NCBI GenBank assembly: GCA_965652145.1
Contig: CBFGTV010000009.1
Location: forward strand, 1-64,000
Length of the DNA stretch: 64,000 nucleotides
DNA from: CBFGTV01 sp965652145
GTDB lineage: Bacteria; Bacillota; Clostridia; Peptostreptococcales; Natronincolaceae
Reading direction: 5' to 3'
Part shown: positions 33,814-41,509 of the stretch, in pieces
Position numbering within the stretch: the first letter of the stretch is position 1
How the letters are laid out: every line of letters begins with the position of its first letter
Notes under the pieces: model-generated
Told to the model about the DNA's origin: nothing
What the model saw: only the letters and a program-made list of their open reading frames with translations
The model's database searches: none
Program-made: the position numbers and the translations under genes

Positions 33814-34986
33814 TTAAAGAATATTTTCTAAGATTTCATACATCCACTTGCATAATTCTCCTCGAGTAATATATTCCTTAGGGCGGAATAATTCTCTATC
33901 TGCAATTACCTCTTCATCAAGGAAATAGACGATTGCCTCCAGGGCCCTTCGTCTGACACCCTCCAAATCTCCAAAGGGTATGGCATCCCTTGGTATTTCT
34001 ACAATATTGGGGGCAACATCATCCGGCAATCCATTATAAAGCATAATCAACGCCTCTTCACGGGTGACATATTCCTTGGGATTTATATATCCATACTCAT
34101 CTGTGGTGACAATCCCATTATCGAAGGCCGTTGCAAAATAATCCCTTGCCCAGCCTACAATTTTTTGATAATCTACTGCGGCAAATTCCTGGCTTATCAG
34201 CTCCAAATCGAAGCCATCCACCAGGATTTTTGTCATCTGCTCCCTTGTAACAGGATCATCGGGTAAAAATAAATCGTTGCCGACACCACTGACAATCCCT
34301 TTTTCAAATAGTTCTTCTATGTATTCTCGCTTGGGATGATCCACCAGATCAATAAAAAGTACAGGTTTTTCAGCAAAATGATGGATTTCAGGGGTAGGAA
34401 TCACGAGATCACCCCCTGGCAGTCCACTGGCCGGCAGATGGCTGGCATCAATGGAGGTAACAGGCTGCTGATATTTATCACGAATCAATTGAAAAATTTC
34501 CTCTTGAAAGGCCTTTTCACCGGAAACATTGGGATTATTCCTTGCCACCCAGCCATTGTATCCCCATAGGGCAAAGTACCAATGTTCCAATATGTTTGGG
34601 TCCATGTTTCCAATTTTGGGATAGGTTGTTCCTGAAGCATACCACCGGCCCAGCAGTATATCTGCTCCGGCCTCTATATTGTATTTGATATCGTATTTTA
34701 ATTTCTCCTGATCAAAGTGTTTATGTATACTATTAATTTGCATAATTCCTGTGTTGCCTCTGGAAACAAAGGGGGCACCGCTGCTGGTAAACTGTTGATA
34801 TTGGCTTTCCTTCCAGGCCAAGGCCTTTAAGATTACAGCGGGTATATTTTTTTCCTCCGCTACCTCTTCTATAATCCTTTCTATTTCCTCATAACTTAGA
34901 TCGGTTGAACCAAAACTGATTAAGGTCTGCATGACAACAGATAATATTAAAGTGAATATAATTATCGCTATTTTCCCTTTCTTCAT
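33814..34986 (-). CDS. SLH-anchored lytic transglycosylase
   Basis: This secreted 390-residue protein has a signal peptide (about 1-27), a lysozyme-like SLT domain (about 35-160) and S-layer-homology repeats (about 195-390). The catalytic Glu is in LAWKESQYQQF; GNTGIMQIN and AGADILLGRWY are the usual SLT motifs. SLH-like segments include LFLPDDPVTREQMTKIL, YINPKEYVTREEALIMLY and LFRPKEYITRGELCKWMY. It would cut peptidoglycan glycan strands while held at the wall. It stands alone and has its own hairpin. Confidence 0.88.
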   Translation of the reverse strand: MKKGKIAIIIFTLILSVVMQTLISFGSTDLSYEEIERIIEEVAEEKNIPAVILKALAWKESQYQQFTSSGAPFVSRGNTGIMQINSIHKHFDQEKLKYDIKYNIEAGADILLGRWYASGTTYPKIGNMDPNILEHWYFALWGYNGWVARNNPNVSGEKAFQEEIFQLIRDKYQQPVTSIDASHLPASGLPGGDLVIPTPEIHHFAEKPVLFIDLVDHPKREYIEELFEKGIVSGVGNDLFLPDDPVTREQMTKILVDGFDLELISQEFAAVDYQKIVGWARDYFATAFDNGIVTTDEYGYINPKEYVTREEALIMLYNGLPDDVAPNIVEIPRDAIPFGDLEGVRRRALEAIVYFLDEEVIADRELFRPKEYITRGELCKWMYEILENIL

Positions 34987-35136
34987 TAGAATCCTCCCAC
35001 TATCATTATTTCTTGAACCGCCTGAAAGAACGATTCAAGATTTTGAAGGTGTTTTGACTTTTCCTGTTATTTCTACGTTTCATTATACCTTACTCCTTTG
35101 GCCCATGCAAGAATGAACCGGGTAACCCTAATACAT

Positions 35137-35178
35137 AAAAAAACAGCCCCTACGTACATAGCTTTACGTTAGGAGCTG
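35137..35178 (-). terminator. Terminator after the HDOD gene
   Basis: A stem of 13-14 bp (CAGCTCCTAACGTA with TACGTAGGGGCTG on the minus strand) is followed by seven T. It closes the motility and glycosylation gene string. Confidence 0.88.
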
Positions 35179-35198
35179 GATTTTTCGGTATAATCAAA

Positions 35199-36053
35199 TT
35201 AATAATGGAAGGAATCTTCATCCACCAGAAAATCTGAAGCCTCAGCCATATATTGCTGAAGATCCAACTCATCTAGTTTTAACAGCTCCAGTGCGTGGGG
35301 TGAAAAGCGATAGGCCAGACCATCTATGCCCAAACCCATCCCCATCATCATGATCATGGCATCTGACACATGGACAATGGCAGTCATTTTTTCATTCACC
35401 TTCGCCCTATCGGGGGTATGATGATAGGCAATGGCCTCTACCAATTCCTCTGGAAGATTCCACTTTTCAGCAATTTTAGCCCCCACTTCTGCATGGTTAA
35501 AGCCTAAGATCGTTTCCTCAGCCTCTAAAAAGGTTATGCCTCTGGTTTCAACCTCGTTGATCACGTGCTGATACTGTTCTGTAATATAATAGTTTAGGAT
35601 GACCTTTCCAATATCCCGCAGCAACCCTGCCACATAGGCATTTTCAGCCTTACTGAACCTTAGCTTCTTGGCCAGGAACCTTGATATCATTGCACAGGCC
35701 TGGGACTGTCTTAAAAGGGCCTTACTTTCTAGGGCATAGCCTTCAAGCTCTTTATCTAAAATATTACTGACCGTTGCACTGAGAGCCATACTTCTAACCG
35801 TTTGAAAACCCAGTAATACAGTGGCTTGGGATATAGTACTGATGGTTCGGGGGTACCCATAATAGGCTGAATTGGCCAGCCTCAATATTTTGGTTGTCAG
35901 GCTTTGATCCTTCAACACTTCCCGCTCTATATCCTGCACGGTAGAGTTGGCATCATCGGTTAGCTGAATAATCCTGGTGATGGTATCGGGCAGCGTTGGT
36001 ATGTCTTCCACACGGCTGATAATTTCCTGCAAAGTAATTTGCTTGGTAGCCAT
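35199..36053 (-). CDS. HDOD-domain signalling protein
   Basis: This 284-residue cytoplasmic protein is a single HDOD domain (related to HD hydrolases but usually without the metal site). It starts RVEDIPTLPDTITRIIQLTDD and contains LRLANSAYYGYPRTISTISQATVLLGF, then AGLLRDIGKV, GAKIAEKWNLPEELVEAIAYHH. The ATG at 36053 follows AAGGAG and is preferred to a start 42 bases earlier. HDOD proteins often connect cyclic-di-GMP, chemotaxis or motility signals; the neighbouring YjfB and flagellar genes support a motility role. Confidence 0.88.
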   Translation of the reverse strand: MATKQITLQEIISRVEDIPTLPDTITRIIQLTDDANSTVQDIEREVLKDQSLTTKILRLANSAYYGYPRTISTISQATVLLGFQTVRSMALSATVSNILDKELEGYALESKALLRQSQACAMISRFLAKKLRFSKAENAYVAGLLRDIGKVILNYYITEQYQHVINEVETRGITFLEAEETILGFNHAEVGAKIAEKWNLPEELVEAIAYHHTPDRAKVNEKMTAIVHVSDAMIMMMGMGLGIDGLAYRFSPHALELLKLDELDLQQYMAEASDFLVDEDSFHY

Positions 36054-36169
36054 TGGTATGCTCCTTCCGTATATGTTTCCCCTAACTGTCTTCACTAAAA
36101 CAGCTTTCTTCTATTATAAACAAAAGGTACTGCTCTTTATATAGTTACATTGGCCTATTAAACAGTCTG

Positions 36170-36367
36170 TTATAGGTAGATATCAATGCTTCCACCTAAG
36201 TGGGGATGAACAGACTGCTCCAGGGCCTTATTGGTGCTTTCCAAGGCCTTTATTAATTCAAGTCCCTGGCTTTGAGCTTGATCCATGGTCATTTTCAACA
36301 CTGAGACAGCAGCCGCCTGCTTCACCTGGGCCATGCTTTGTATGGTAGATAGGGCTTCTATGTTCAT
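36170..36367 (-). CDS. YjfB-family putative motility protein
   Basis: This 65-residue protein has the pattern of the YjfB family (PF14070): MNIEALSTIQSMAQVKQAAAV followed by a Gln- and Met-rich helix and a Pro-His-Gly tail. In B. subtilis yjfB belongs to the sigma-D regulon; its action is unknown. The ATG at 36367 follows AGGTGAG. Confidence 0.75.
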   Translation of the reverse strand: MNIEALSTIQSMAQVKQAAAVSVLKMTMDQAQSQGLELIKALESTNKALEQSVHPHLGGSIDIYL

Positions 36368-36387
36368 AAAAATCACTCACCTTTCCT

Positions 36388-36502
36388 AGGCGTGTCTGAA
36401 AACCCACTCTAGGGCATCTTTCACCGCTTTTTTGTCCCACGCAGCGTTGCTTTTCCTTGACGTACTCCTGGTATGCACCTTTCGGAGTATTCAGACACAC
36501 CC
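36388..36502. repeat. MITE-like element with terminal inverted repeats
   Basis: About 115 bases are bounded by inverted ends TAGGCGTGTCTGAA and TTCAGACACACCCT, which pair at 12 of 13 positions around a perfect 9-bp core (GTGTCTGAA/TTCAGACAC). The inside is richer in G/C than the flanks and has open frames that look accidental. It may be a dispersed non-autonomous element; only one copy is visible here. Confidence 0.5.
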
Positions 36503-36567
36503 TAATTAGTTGTTATATCAATTTTACCAGAAACATATTTTACCATCAAATTAAAGTGAATATTTTT

Positions 36568-36936
36568 CTATTGCAGTACCAAAGGCCCGATTACTTTTTG
36601 TAATTCCTGCTTCCATGCCTGACAGGTCGGAATGAGCTTTTTAGCTGGCCTTTCAGCTGCCATTTCCATTTGGTTACCCTCGATCAGAATGAGTATTTCC
36701 TTAATTTCCTTAAGCAGATTATAAATTAAATAATTGATACTATTGTCTGGCAGTTCCTCCTCTATAGGGCTTAGAGACTGGTCAATGGCCTCCAGGGCCT
36801 CAGCCACATCATGGAGTAAAATCTTGGCATCTTCAATCTTTTCTTCAGCCAATTTCAATTGTATATGTTCAATTCCTTCCAGCAGGGTGTCGCTTAATTC
36901 TAAAATTCGTGTCAGTACCTCTATGTATTTTTCCAT
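36568..36936 (-). CDS. Hypothetical helical protein in the motility region
   Basis: This 122-residue protein is predicted to be almost all helix, with acidic heptads (ILELSDTLLEGIEHIQLKLAEE, EALEAIDQSLSPIEEELPD). No catalytic motif or membrane segment is seen. It lies 27 bases after the Gfo/Idh gene and before yjfB. The composition resembles small flagellar or chemotaxis adaptors, but I cannot name it. Confidence 0.6.
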   Translation of the reverse strand: MEKYIEVLTRILELSDTLLEGIEHIQLKLAEEKIEDAKILLHDVAEALEAIDQSLSPIEEELPDNSINYLIYNLLKEIKEILILIEGNQMEMAAERPAKKLIPTCQAWKQELQKVIGPLVLQ

Positions 36937-36963
36937 TCTTTTTCATTCCTTCCTTCAAAGGCT

Positions 36964-38037
36964 TTAGTTTTCAATGGAGTAGGCCTTTAGAACGATCTCC
37001 AGGGCCTTTTTTCCCTCTTCCCCGTTTACCAGGGGCTCTTGGTCTTTACATATTGCCTCAATAAAGTCCTTATACAGCGGTGTGTGGCCGTTACCATATA
37101 CACTATCTATTTCTGAGCTTTCGTCAGCTTCATCGTAATCTCTTTTATCGGCAAACTGCCAGGTTTTGATTTCGTTCACTGCCAGGCCCCCAATAACCAC
37201 TGTTCCCCGCTCTCCAAATATGCTCAGGGTCTCTTCCAGGTTTTTAGGGTAAACGCAGGCACTGCCCTCTACAATTCCTATGGCTCGATTTTTAAATCGG
37301 ATTAGTATGGCCCCGAAGTCTTCCATCTCTATATTTCTTAAAAAGGTATCCCGTTCTGCATGGATTCTTTCCACCTCTGAACCCATCATCCATTGCAGCA
37401 GGTCTATATTATGAATACACTGGTTCATCAGGGTACCTCCATCCAGGGCCCTGGTGCCACGCCAGGGGGCCTGACGATAATAATTGTCATCCCTCGTCCA
37501 TAAAATTCTGGCGGTGCCGTTGATAATCCGGCCAAATCTTCCCTCTTCTATGGCCCTTCTCAGCTTTTGTATTGGCGGATTAAACCGATTTTGATGGGAG
37601 ACACAGATTTTTTTATTTTTTTCCCTGGCCAGGGCAATCATTTTATCGGCATCCTCCAGGGAAAGGGCCATGGGCTTTTCTACCAGCACATGGGTGCCGG
37701 CCTCCAAGCAATCCAGGGCTATCCTGGCATGGTAGCCGCTTTCTGTGGCTATGGTTACGATATCAATCGTCTCTTTTTGAAGCATTTCTTGATAGTCACG
37801 GTACTGGGCTACTGTTTCCCGGGCAGCGGCAATTTCTTCAAGGGGTCCTTTTTGATTATCTCCTTCCTGCTCTTTCAACATCAGCTCTCCATATTGGGTG
37901 GCCCTTTGCTCCATCCTTTCGGGTACTAAGTCACACACTGCCACCAGCTCTGCTATTTCTCTATTATTGACAATCCCTTCAATATGCTTATATGAAATTC
38001 TTCCGCAGCCTATTAAAGCTATCCTTAGCCGTTTCAC
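36964..38037 (-). CDS. Gfo/Idh/MocA oxidoreductase, WbpB-like (UDP-sugar 3-dehydrogenase)
   Basis: This 357-residue NAD(P)-dependent oxidoreductase has RIALIGCGRISYKHIEGI at the N-terminus, the catalytic-lysine motif THVLVEKPMALSLEDADKM, and GGTLMNQCIHNIDLLQWMMG. In the diacetamido-glucuronic acid pathway WbpB oxidises C3 of UDP-GlcNAcA before amination. Here it sits in one operon with WbpA-, WbpE- and acyltransferase-type genes, which is the reason for that call; the family alone is too broad to decide. Confidence 0.8.
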   Translation of the reverse strand: MKRLRIALIGCGRISYKHIEGIVNNREIAELVAVCDLVPERMEQRATQYGELMLKEQEGDNQKGPLEEIAAARETVAQYRDYQEMLQKETIDIVTIATESGYHARIALDCLEAGTHVLVEKPMALSLEDADKMIALAREKNKKICVSHQNRFNPPIQKLRRAIEEGRFGRIINGTARILWTRDDNYYRQAPWRGTRALDGGTLMNQCIHNIDLLQWMMGSEVERIHAERDTFLRNIEMEDFGAILIRFKNRAIGIVEGSACVYPKNLEETLSIFGERGTVVIGGLAVNEIKTWQFADKRDYDEADESSEIDSVYGNGHTPLYKDFIEAICKDQEPLVNGEEGKKALEIVLKAYSIEN

Positions 38038-38050
38038 CGAAAAACCCCCT

Positions 38051-39373
38051 TTATAGCAGCTCGATATTGTCTCTGTTTAATACTCTTTTCATGGCATTTT
38101 TCGTATCAAATATGTAAGGGGCATTTTGCTGAACAAATTCATAATCAATCACCGTATGGGCCGTAGTAATCACTACTAAATCGACCCCTTGAAGCAATTC
38201 AGCCCTTAATTGATCCATTCCAGACTTCTCTTTGCCCTTATATTTATATTCCTTCACAAAGGGATCATAGAAGTCCACCTGGCACCCTTCTTTTTGAAAA
38301 ATTTCAATGACCTTTAATGCTGGGCTTTCCCGATAATCATCTATATCTTGTTTATAGGCAACCCCCAAGATTAGTATTTTGGCTCCATTCAGGGGCTTTT
38401 TAAAGCGATTTAGAATTTTACTGGCCCTTTCCACCACATATTCGGGCATACTATCGTTAATAATGCCGGAGGTTTCGATGAGCTTTGTATGATACTGATA
38501 TTCCCGAGCCTTCCAGCTTAAATAGTAGGGGTCCAGGGGAATACAATGGCCCCCCAGGCCTGGCCCGGGATAAAATGCCTGAAACCCATAGGGCTTTGTC
38601 TTGGCTGCCTCTATGACCTCCCATATGTTAATTCCCATCTTATTACAGATAATTGCCATTTCATTGATTAGGCCAATATTGATATTCCGGTAGGTATTTT
38701 CCAATATTTTTTCCATCTCTGCCACCTTTGGTGAGGAGGCTTCAAAAATATCACTGTCCAACACCCTGCGGTACATGGCGGCCGCCAGCTCTGTGGCATC
38801 CCTGCCCACTCCCCCTACTACCTTGGGGGTATTTTTCGTCTTGTAGATCAGGTTACCTGGGTCCACCCTTTCTGGGGAAAAGGCCAGAAAAAAGTCTTCT
38901 CCACATTTTAGGCCGGAGCCCCTTTCCAGAATGGGCATCAGCAGCTCCTCTGTGGTACCGGGATAGGTGGTACTTTCCAATACCACAATGGACCCCCGCT
39001 TTAAATATTTGGCAATCTCAATGGTAGAATCTCTTACATAGCTGATATCTGGCTGTTGATACTCGTCCAGGGGAGTGGGTACACAGATGGCTATAAAATC
39101 TGCTTCTCCCACCACAGAAAAATTCGTCGTAGCCGACAGCAGGCCCCGTTCCACGATATCGGTCAATTCTGCATCTACCACATCACCTATATAGTTGTGT
39201 CCCTTGTTTACCAGATTGACCTTTTCTTCCTGAACATCAAAGCCAATGGTTCGGTACCCGGCCTTGGCCTTTTCCACCGCCAGGGGTAGCCCCACATAGC
39301 CCAGACCGATGACCGCCACCAGTGCCTTTCGATTCACGATTTTATCCATTAATATCTCTTTATGTGTTTTCAA
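38051..39373 (-). CDS. UDP-N-acetylglucosamine 6-dehydrogenase (WbpA-like)
   Basis: This 440-residue UDP-sugar dehydrogenase has the NAD loop VIGLGYVGLPLAVEKAKAG, VLESTTYPGTTEEL, and the catalytic Cys in GPGLGGHCIPLDPYYLSWKA. The PYYLSWKA and TKNTPKVVGG forms resemble WbpA-type enzymes, which oxidise C6 of UDP-GlcNAc to the uronic acid. Start is TTG at 39373 with GGAGG eight bases upstream; an in-frame ATG lies 24 bases inside. It precedes the Gfo/Idh gene by 13 bases. Confidence 0.88.
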   Translation of the reverse strand: MKTHKEILMDKIVNRKALVAVIGLGYVGLPLAVEKAKAGYRTIGFDVQEEKVNLVNKGHNYIGDVVDAELTDIVERGLLSATTNFSVVGEADFIAICVPTPLDEYQQPDISYVRDSTIEIAKYLKRGSIVVLESTTYPGTTEELLMPILERGSGLKCGEDFFLAFSPERVDPGNLIYKTKNTPKVVGGVGRDATELAAAMYRRVLDSDIFEASSPKVAEMEKILENTYRNINIGLINEMAIICNKMGINIWEVIEAAKTKPYGFQAFYPGPGLGGHCIPLDPYYLSWKAREYQYHTKLIETSGIINDSMPEYVVERASKILNRFKKPLNGAKILILGVAYKQDIDDYRESPALKVIEIFQKEGCQVDFYDPFVKEYKYKGKEKSGMDQLRAELLQGVDLVVITTAHTVIDYEFVQQNAPYIFDTKNAMKRVLNRDNIELL

Positions 39374-39385
39374 ATAGACTGCCTC

Positions 39386-40285
39386 CTATCGGATGGTTTT
39401 TAAAAACTCAATAAATCGTTTATGATCAATGGCAAAGTTGCCAGAAACGCTTCCGTTATCCTCAACATTTTTCGTTACCACTGCCCCTATATTGACCCTT
39501 GCATTTTTCCCTATGACCAAGCCATTGGATAAAACAGTCCCTACTCCAATCCAGGCATTTTCCTTAATAATGGTTCTGCCTCCCATAAAGGTTCCGGCTG
39601 CTATCAATACGCCTTTAGAGAGCTTTACTCCATGGGCAATATGTACAAAATTGTCAAGTTTGCAGTTATCTTCAATAATCGTCTGATCCCACGGATAAAT
39701 TGCCCGATCTACACACACCTTCTGCTGTAGCTCTACATCTTCACCAATTCGTACCCATCCCACATGCCTTACCGGTAACATTTTATTTTCATCTATTCTT
39801 TTAAATTCAAATCCTTCTCCGCCAATAACAGAGCCGGCACGAATAATGCTATTGTTCCCAATTATGGTATTTTCCTTAATGGAAACAAATTCTTCAATAA
39901 CGACATTATCACCGATTTGAACATTCCTTTCTGCAATACAGGCAAGGCGGCTGATTTTACAATTAGCTCCAATACGGGTTTCAAATCCAGCTTGACGGGT
40001 GTATTCAACCTTTTCCGCTAAATAATTGTGTAGCTTAAAAAATGAGATTCTGGGATTACTGCTAATACATATCCCCCTGCCCTTAATTAATCCGGCGAGT
40101 TCCCGGCTCGTAATGATCATTTTCGCACCATCAGAAAGGGAATCGATATATTTCTTATGATCAATAAAGGTACAAAAATCAACCTCCAGCCCAGTACCAG
40201 AGAGGGCTAAAGAATGAAATTCCACGTCAGCTATAACTTCTTCAATTCCCAGATCACAATGATTTATTAGCTCAGATATTTTCAT
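39386..40285 (-). CDS. LpxD-like hexapeptide-repeat acyltransferase
   Basis: This 299-residue protein has an N-terminal uridine-binding-like domain (about 1-90) and a left-handed beta-helix made of hexapeptide repeats (about 105-280; IGDNVVIEEFVSIKENTIIG, GWVRIGEDVELQQK). A His in the HIAHGVKL stretch is the likely catalytic base. The layout is that of LpxD. A Gram-positive cell has no lipid A, so here it probably acylates the 3-amino group made by the adjacent aminotransferase, taking the place of WbpD. The acyl donor (acetyl-CoA or other) cannot be read. Confidence 0.8.
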   Translation of the reverse strand: MKISELINHCDLGIEEVIADVEFHSLALSGTGLEVDFCTFIDHKKYIDSLSDGAKMIITSRELAGLIKGRGICISSNPRISFFKLHNYLAEKVEYTRQAGFETRIGANCKISRLACIAERNVQIGDNVVIEEFVSIKENTIIGNNSIIRAGSVIGGEGFEFKRIDENKMLPVRHVGWVRIGEDVELQQKVCVDRAIYPWDQTIIEDNCKLDNFVHIAHGVKLSKGVLIAAGTFMGGRTIIKENAWIGVGTVLSNGLVIGKNARVNIGAVVTKNVEDNGSVSGNFAIDHKRFIEFLKTIR

Positions 40286-40296
40286 AGCTCTACCCC

Positions 40297-41484
40297 CTAA
40301 TCGAAAGCCTTTAGTGTTTTAACAATATATTCCCTTTCATCCGTCGTCAGCTCTGGAAACATGGGAATGGCAAAGGTTCTTTTGGACAAATATTCGGCAG
40401 TAGGCAGGTCTCCCTCGGCATAACCCAGGGAAAGATAAGCCTTTTGCAGATGCAGCGGTACGGGGTAATAAATGCCTGTAGCAATTCCCCTTTCCTTCAA
40501 ATAGGCCACCAGGGCATCACGCACTTCCGACTGTATAACATACATGTGATAAACATGCTCATTATCTGCTGCCTCTACGGGCCTGACCAGGTCCATCCCT
40601 TCCAGGGCATTATGATAAAAGGCTGCATGGTTCCTTCTGCTGCTATTCCAGGTATCCAGCAGCGGAAGCTTCACCCTTAAAATCGCCGCCTGAACCTCAT
40701 CCAGCCTGGAATTATGACCAATTAAATAATTAAAGTATTTCAAAGGATTATATACCGTGTTATCGGTAGAAGAATCTACCTCAACCACTTCATCAATACC
40801 CTTTAACAGATTATATGCCCTTCGCCCGTTTTCCCCACTGCCATGGGCTCGAAGTCCCCGACAAATTACCGCCAGATCGTCGTCATTAGTTACAATCATG
40901 CCGCCATCACCGGCACAGCCAAGGTTTTTTGTAGGAAAAAAAGAAAAGCAAGCAATATTCCCTAAAGAGCCCAGCATCTGACCCCGATATTTACCGCCCA
41001 CTGCCTGGCAGGCATCCTCAATGACATAGAGGCCATGACGCCGGGCAATATCATTCACCTGGTCCATATCCACCGCCTGACCAAAGATGTGAACCGGCAT
41101 AATGGCCTTTGTTTTAGCCGTAATCCTATCCTCAATTAGGTTAGGGTCGAGATTGAAGGTATCTGGTCTTACATCGACAAAAACAGGGGTTGCCCCCACA
41201 GCCGAAATACTTTCAGCTGTGGCAAAGAAGGTAAAGGGCGAAGTAATCACCTCGTCCCCTTCCCCAATCCCCAGGGATTTCAGGGCTATTACCAGGGCAT
41301 CGGTACCATTCCCAACTGAAATAGCATGTTTAACCCCTATATATTGGGCAAACTCCTGTTCAAAGGAAAAAACCTCCTTGCCCATAATGTACTGGGCATT
41401 GGACAGCACCTCTATTACCTTGGCTTCTAAGGCATTTTGAATTTGTTTATATTGGGCCTTAAGATTAATTAATGGTATGTTCAT
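40297..41484 (-). CDS. DegT/DnrJ/EryC1 sugar aminotransferase (WbpE-like)
   Basis: This 395-residue PLP enzyme transfers an amino group to a keto-sugar nucleotide. The PLP Lys is in CFSFFPTKNLGCAGDGG; the EDACQAVGGKYRG and PFTFFATAESI motifs are typical. The FFPTKNLG form is close to WbpE, which aminates UDP-3-keto-GlcNAcA at C3. It begins the four-gene set for UDP-2,3-diacetamido-2,3-dideoxy-glucuronic acid. Confidence 0.9.
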   Translation of the reverse strand: MNIPLINLKAQYKQIQNALEAKVIEVLSNAQYIMGKEVFSFEQEFAQYIGVKHAISVGNGTDALVIALKSLGIGEGDEVITSPFTFFATAESISAVGATPVFVDVRPDTFNLDPNLIEDRITAKTKAIMPVHIFGQAVDMDQVNDIARRHGLYVIEDACQAVGGKYRGQMLGSLGNIACFSFFPTKNLGCAGDGGMIVTNDDDLAVICRGLRAHGSGENGRRAYNLLKGIDEVVEVDSSTDNTVYNPLKYFNYLIGHNSRLDEVQAAILRVKLPLLDTWNSSRRNHAAFYHNALEGMDLVRPVEAADNEHVYHMYVIQSEVRDALVAYLKERGIATGIYYPVPLHLQKAYLSLGYAEGDLPTAEYLSKRTFAIPMFPELTTDEREYIVKTLKAFD

Positions 41485-41509
41485 TGCTGATCACCTTCTG
41501 TCTAATTAC

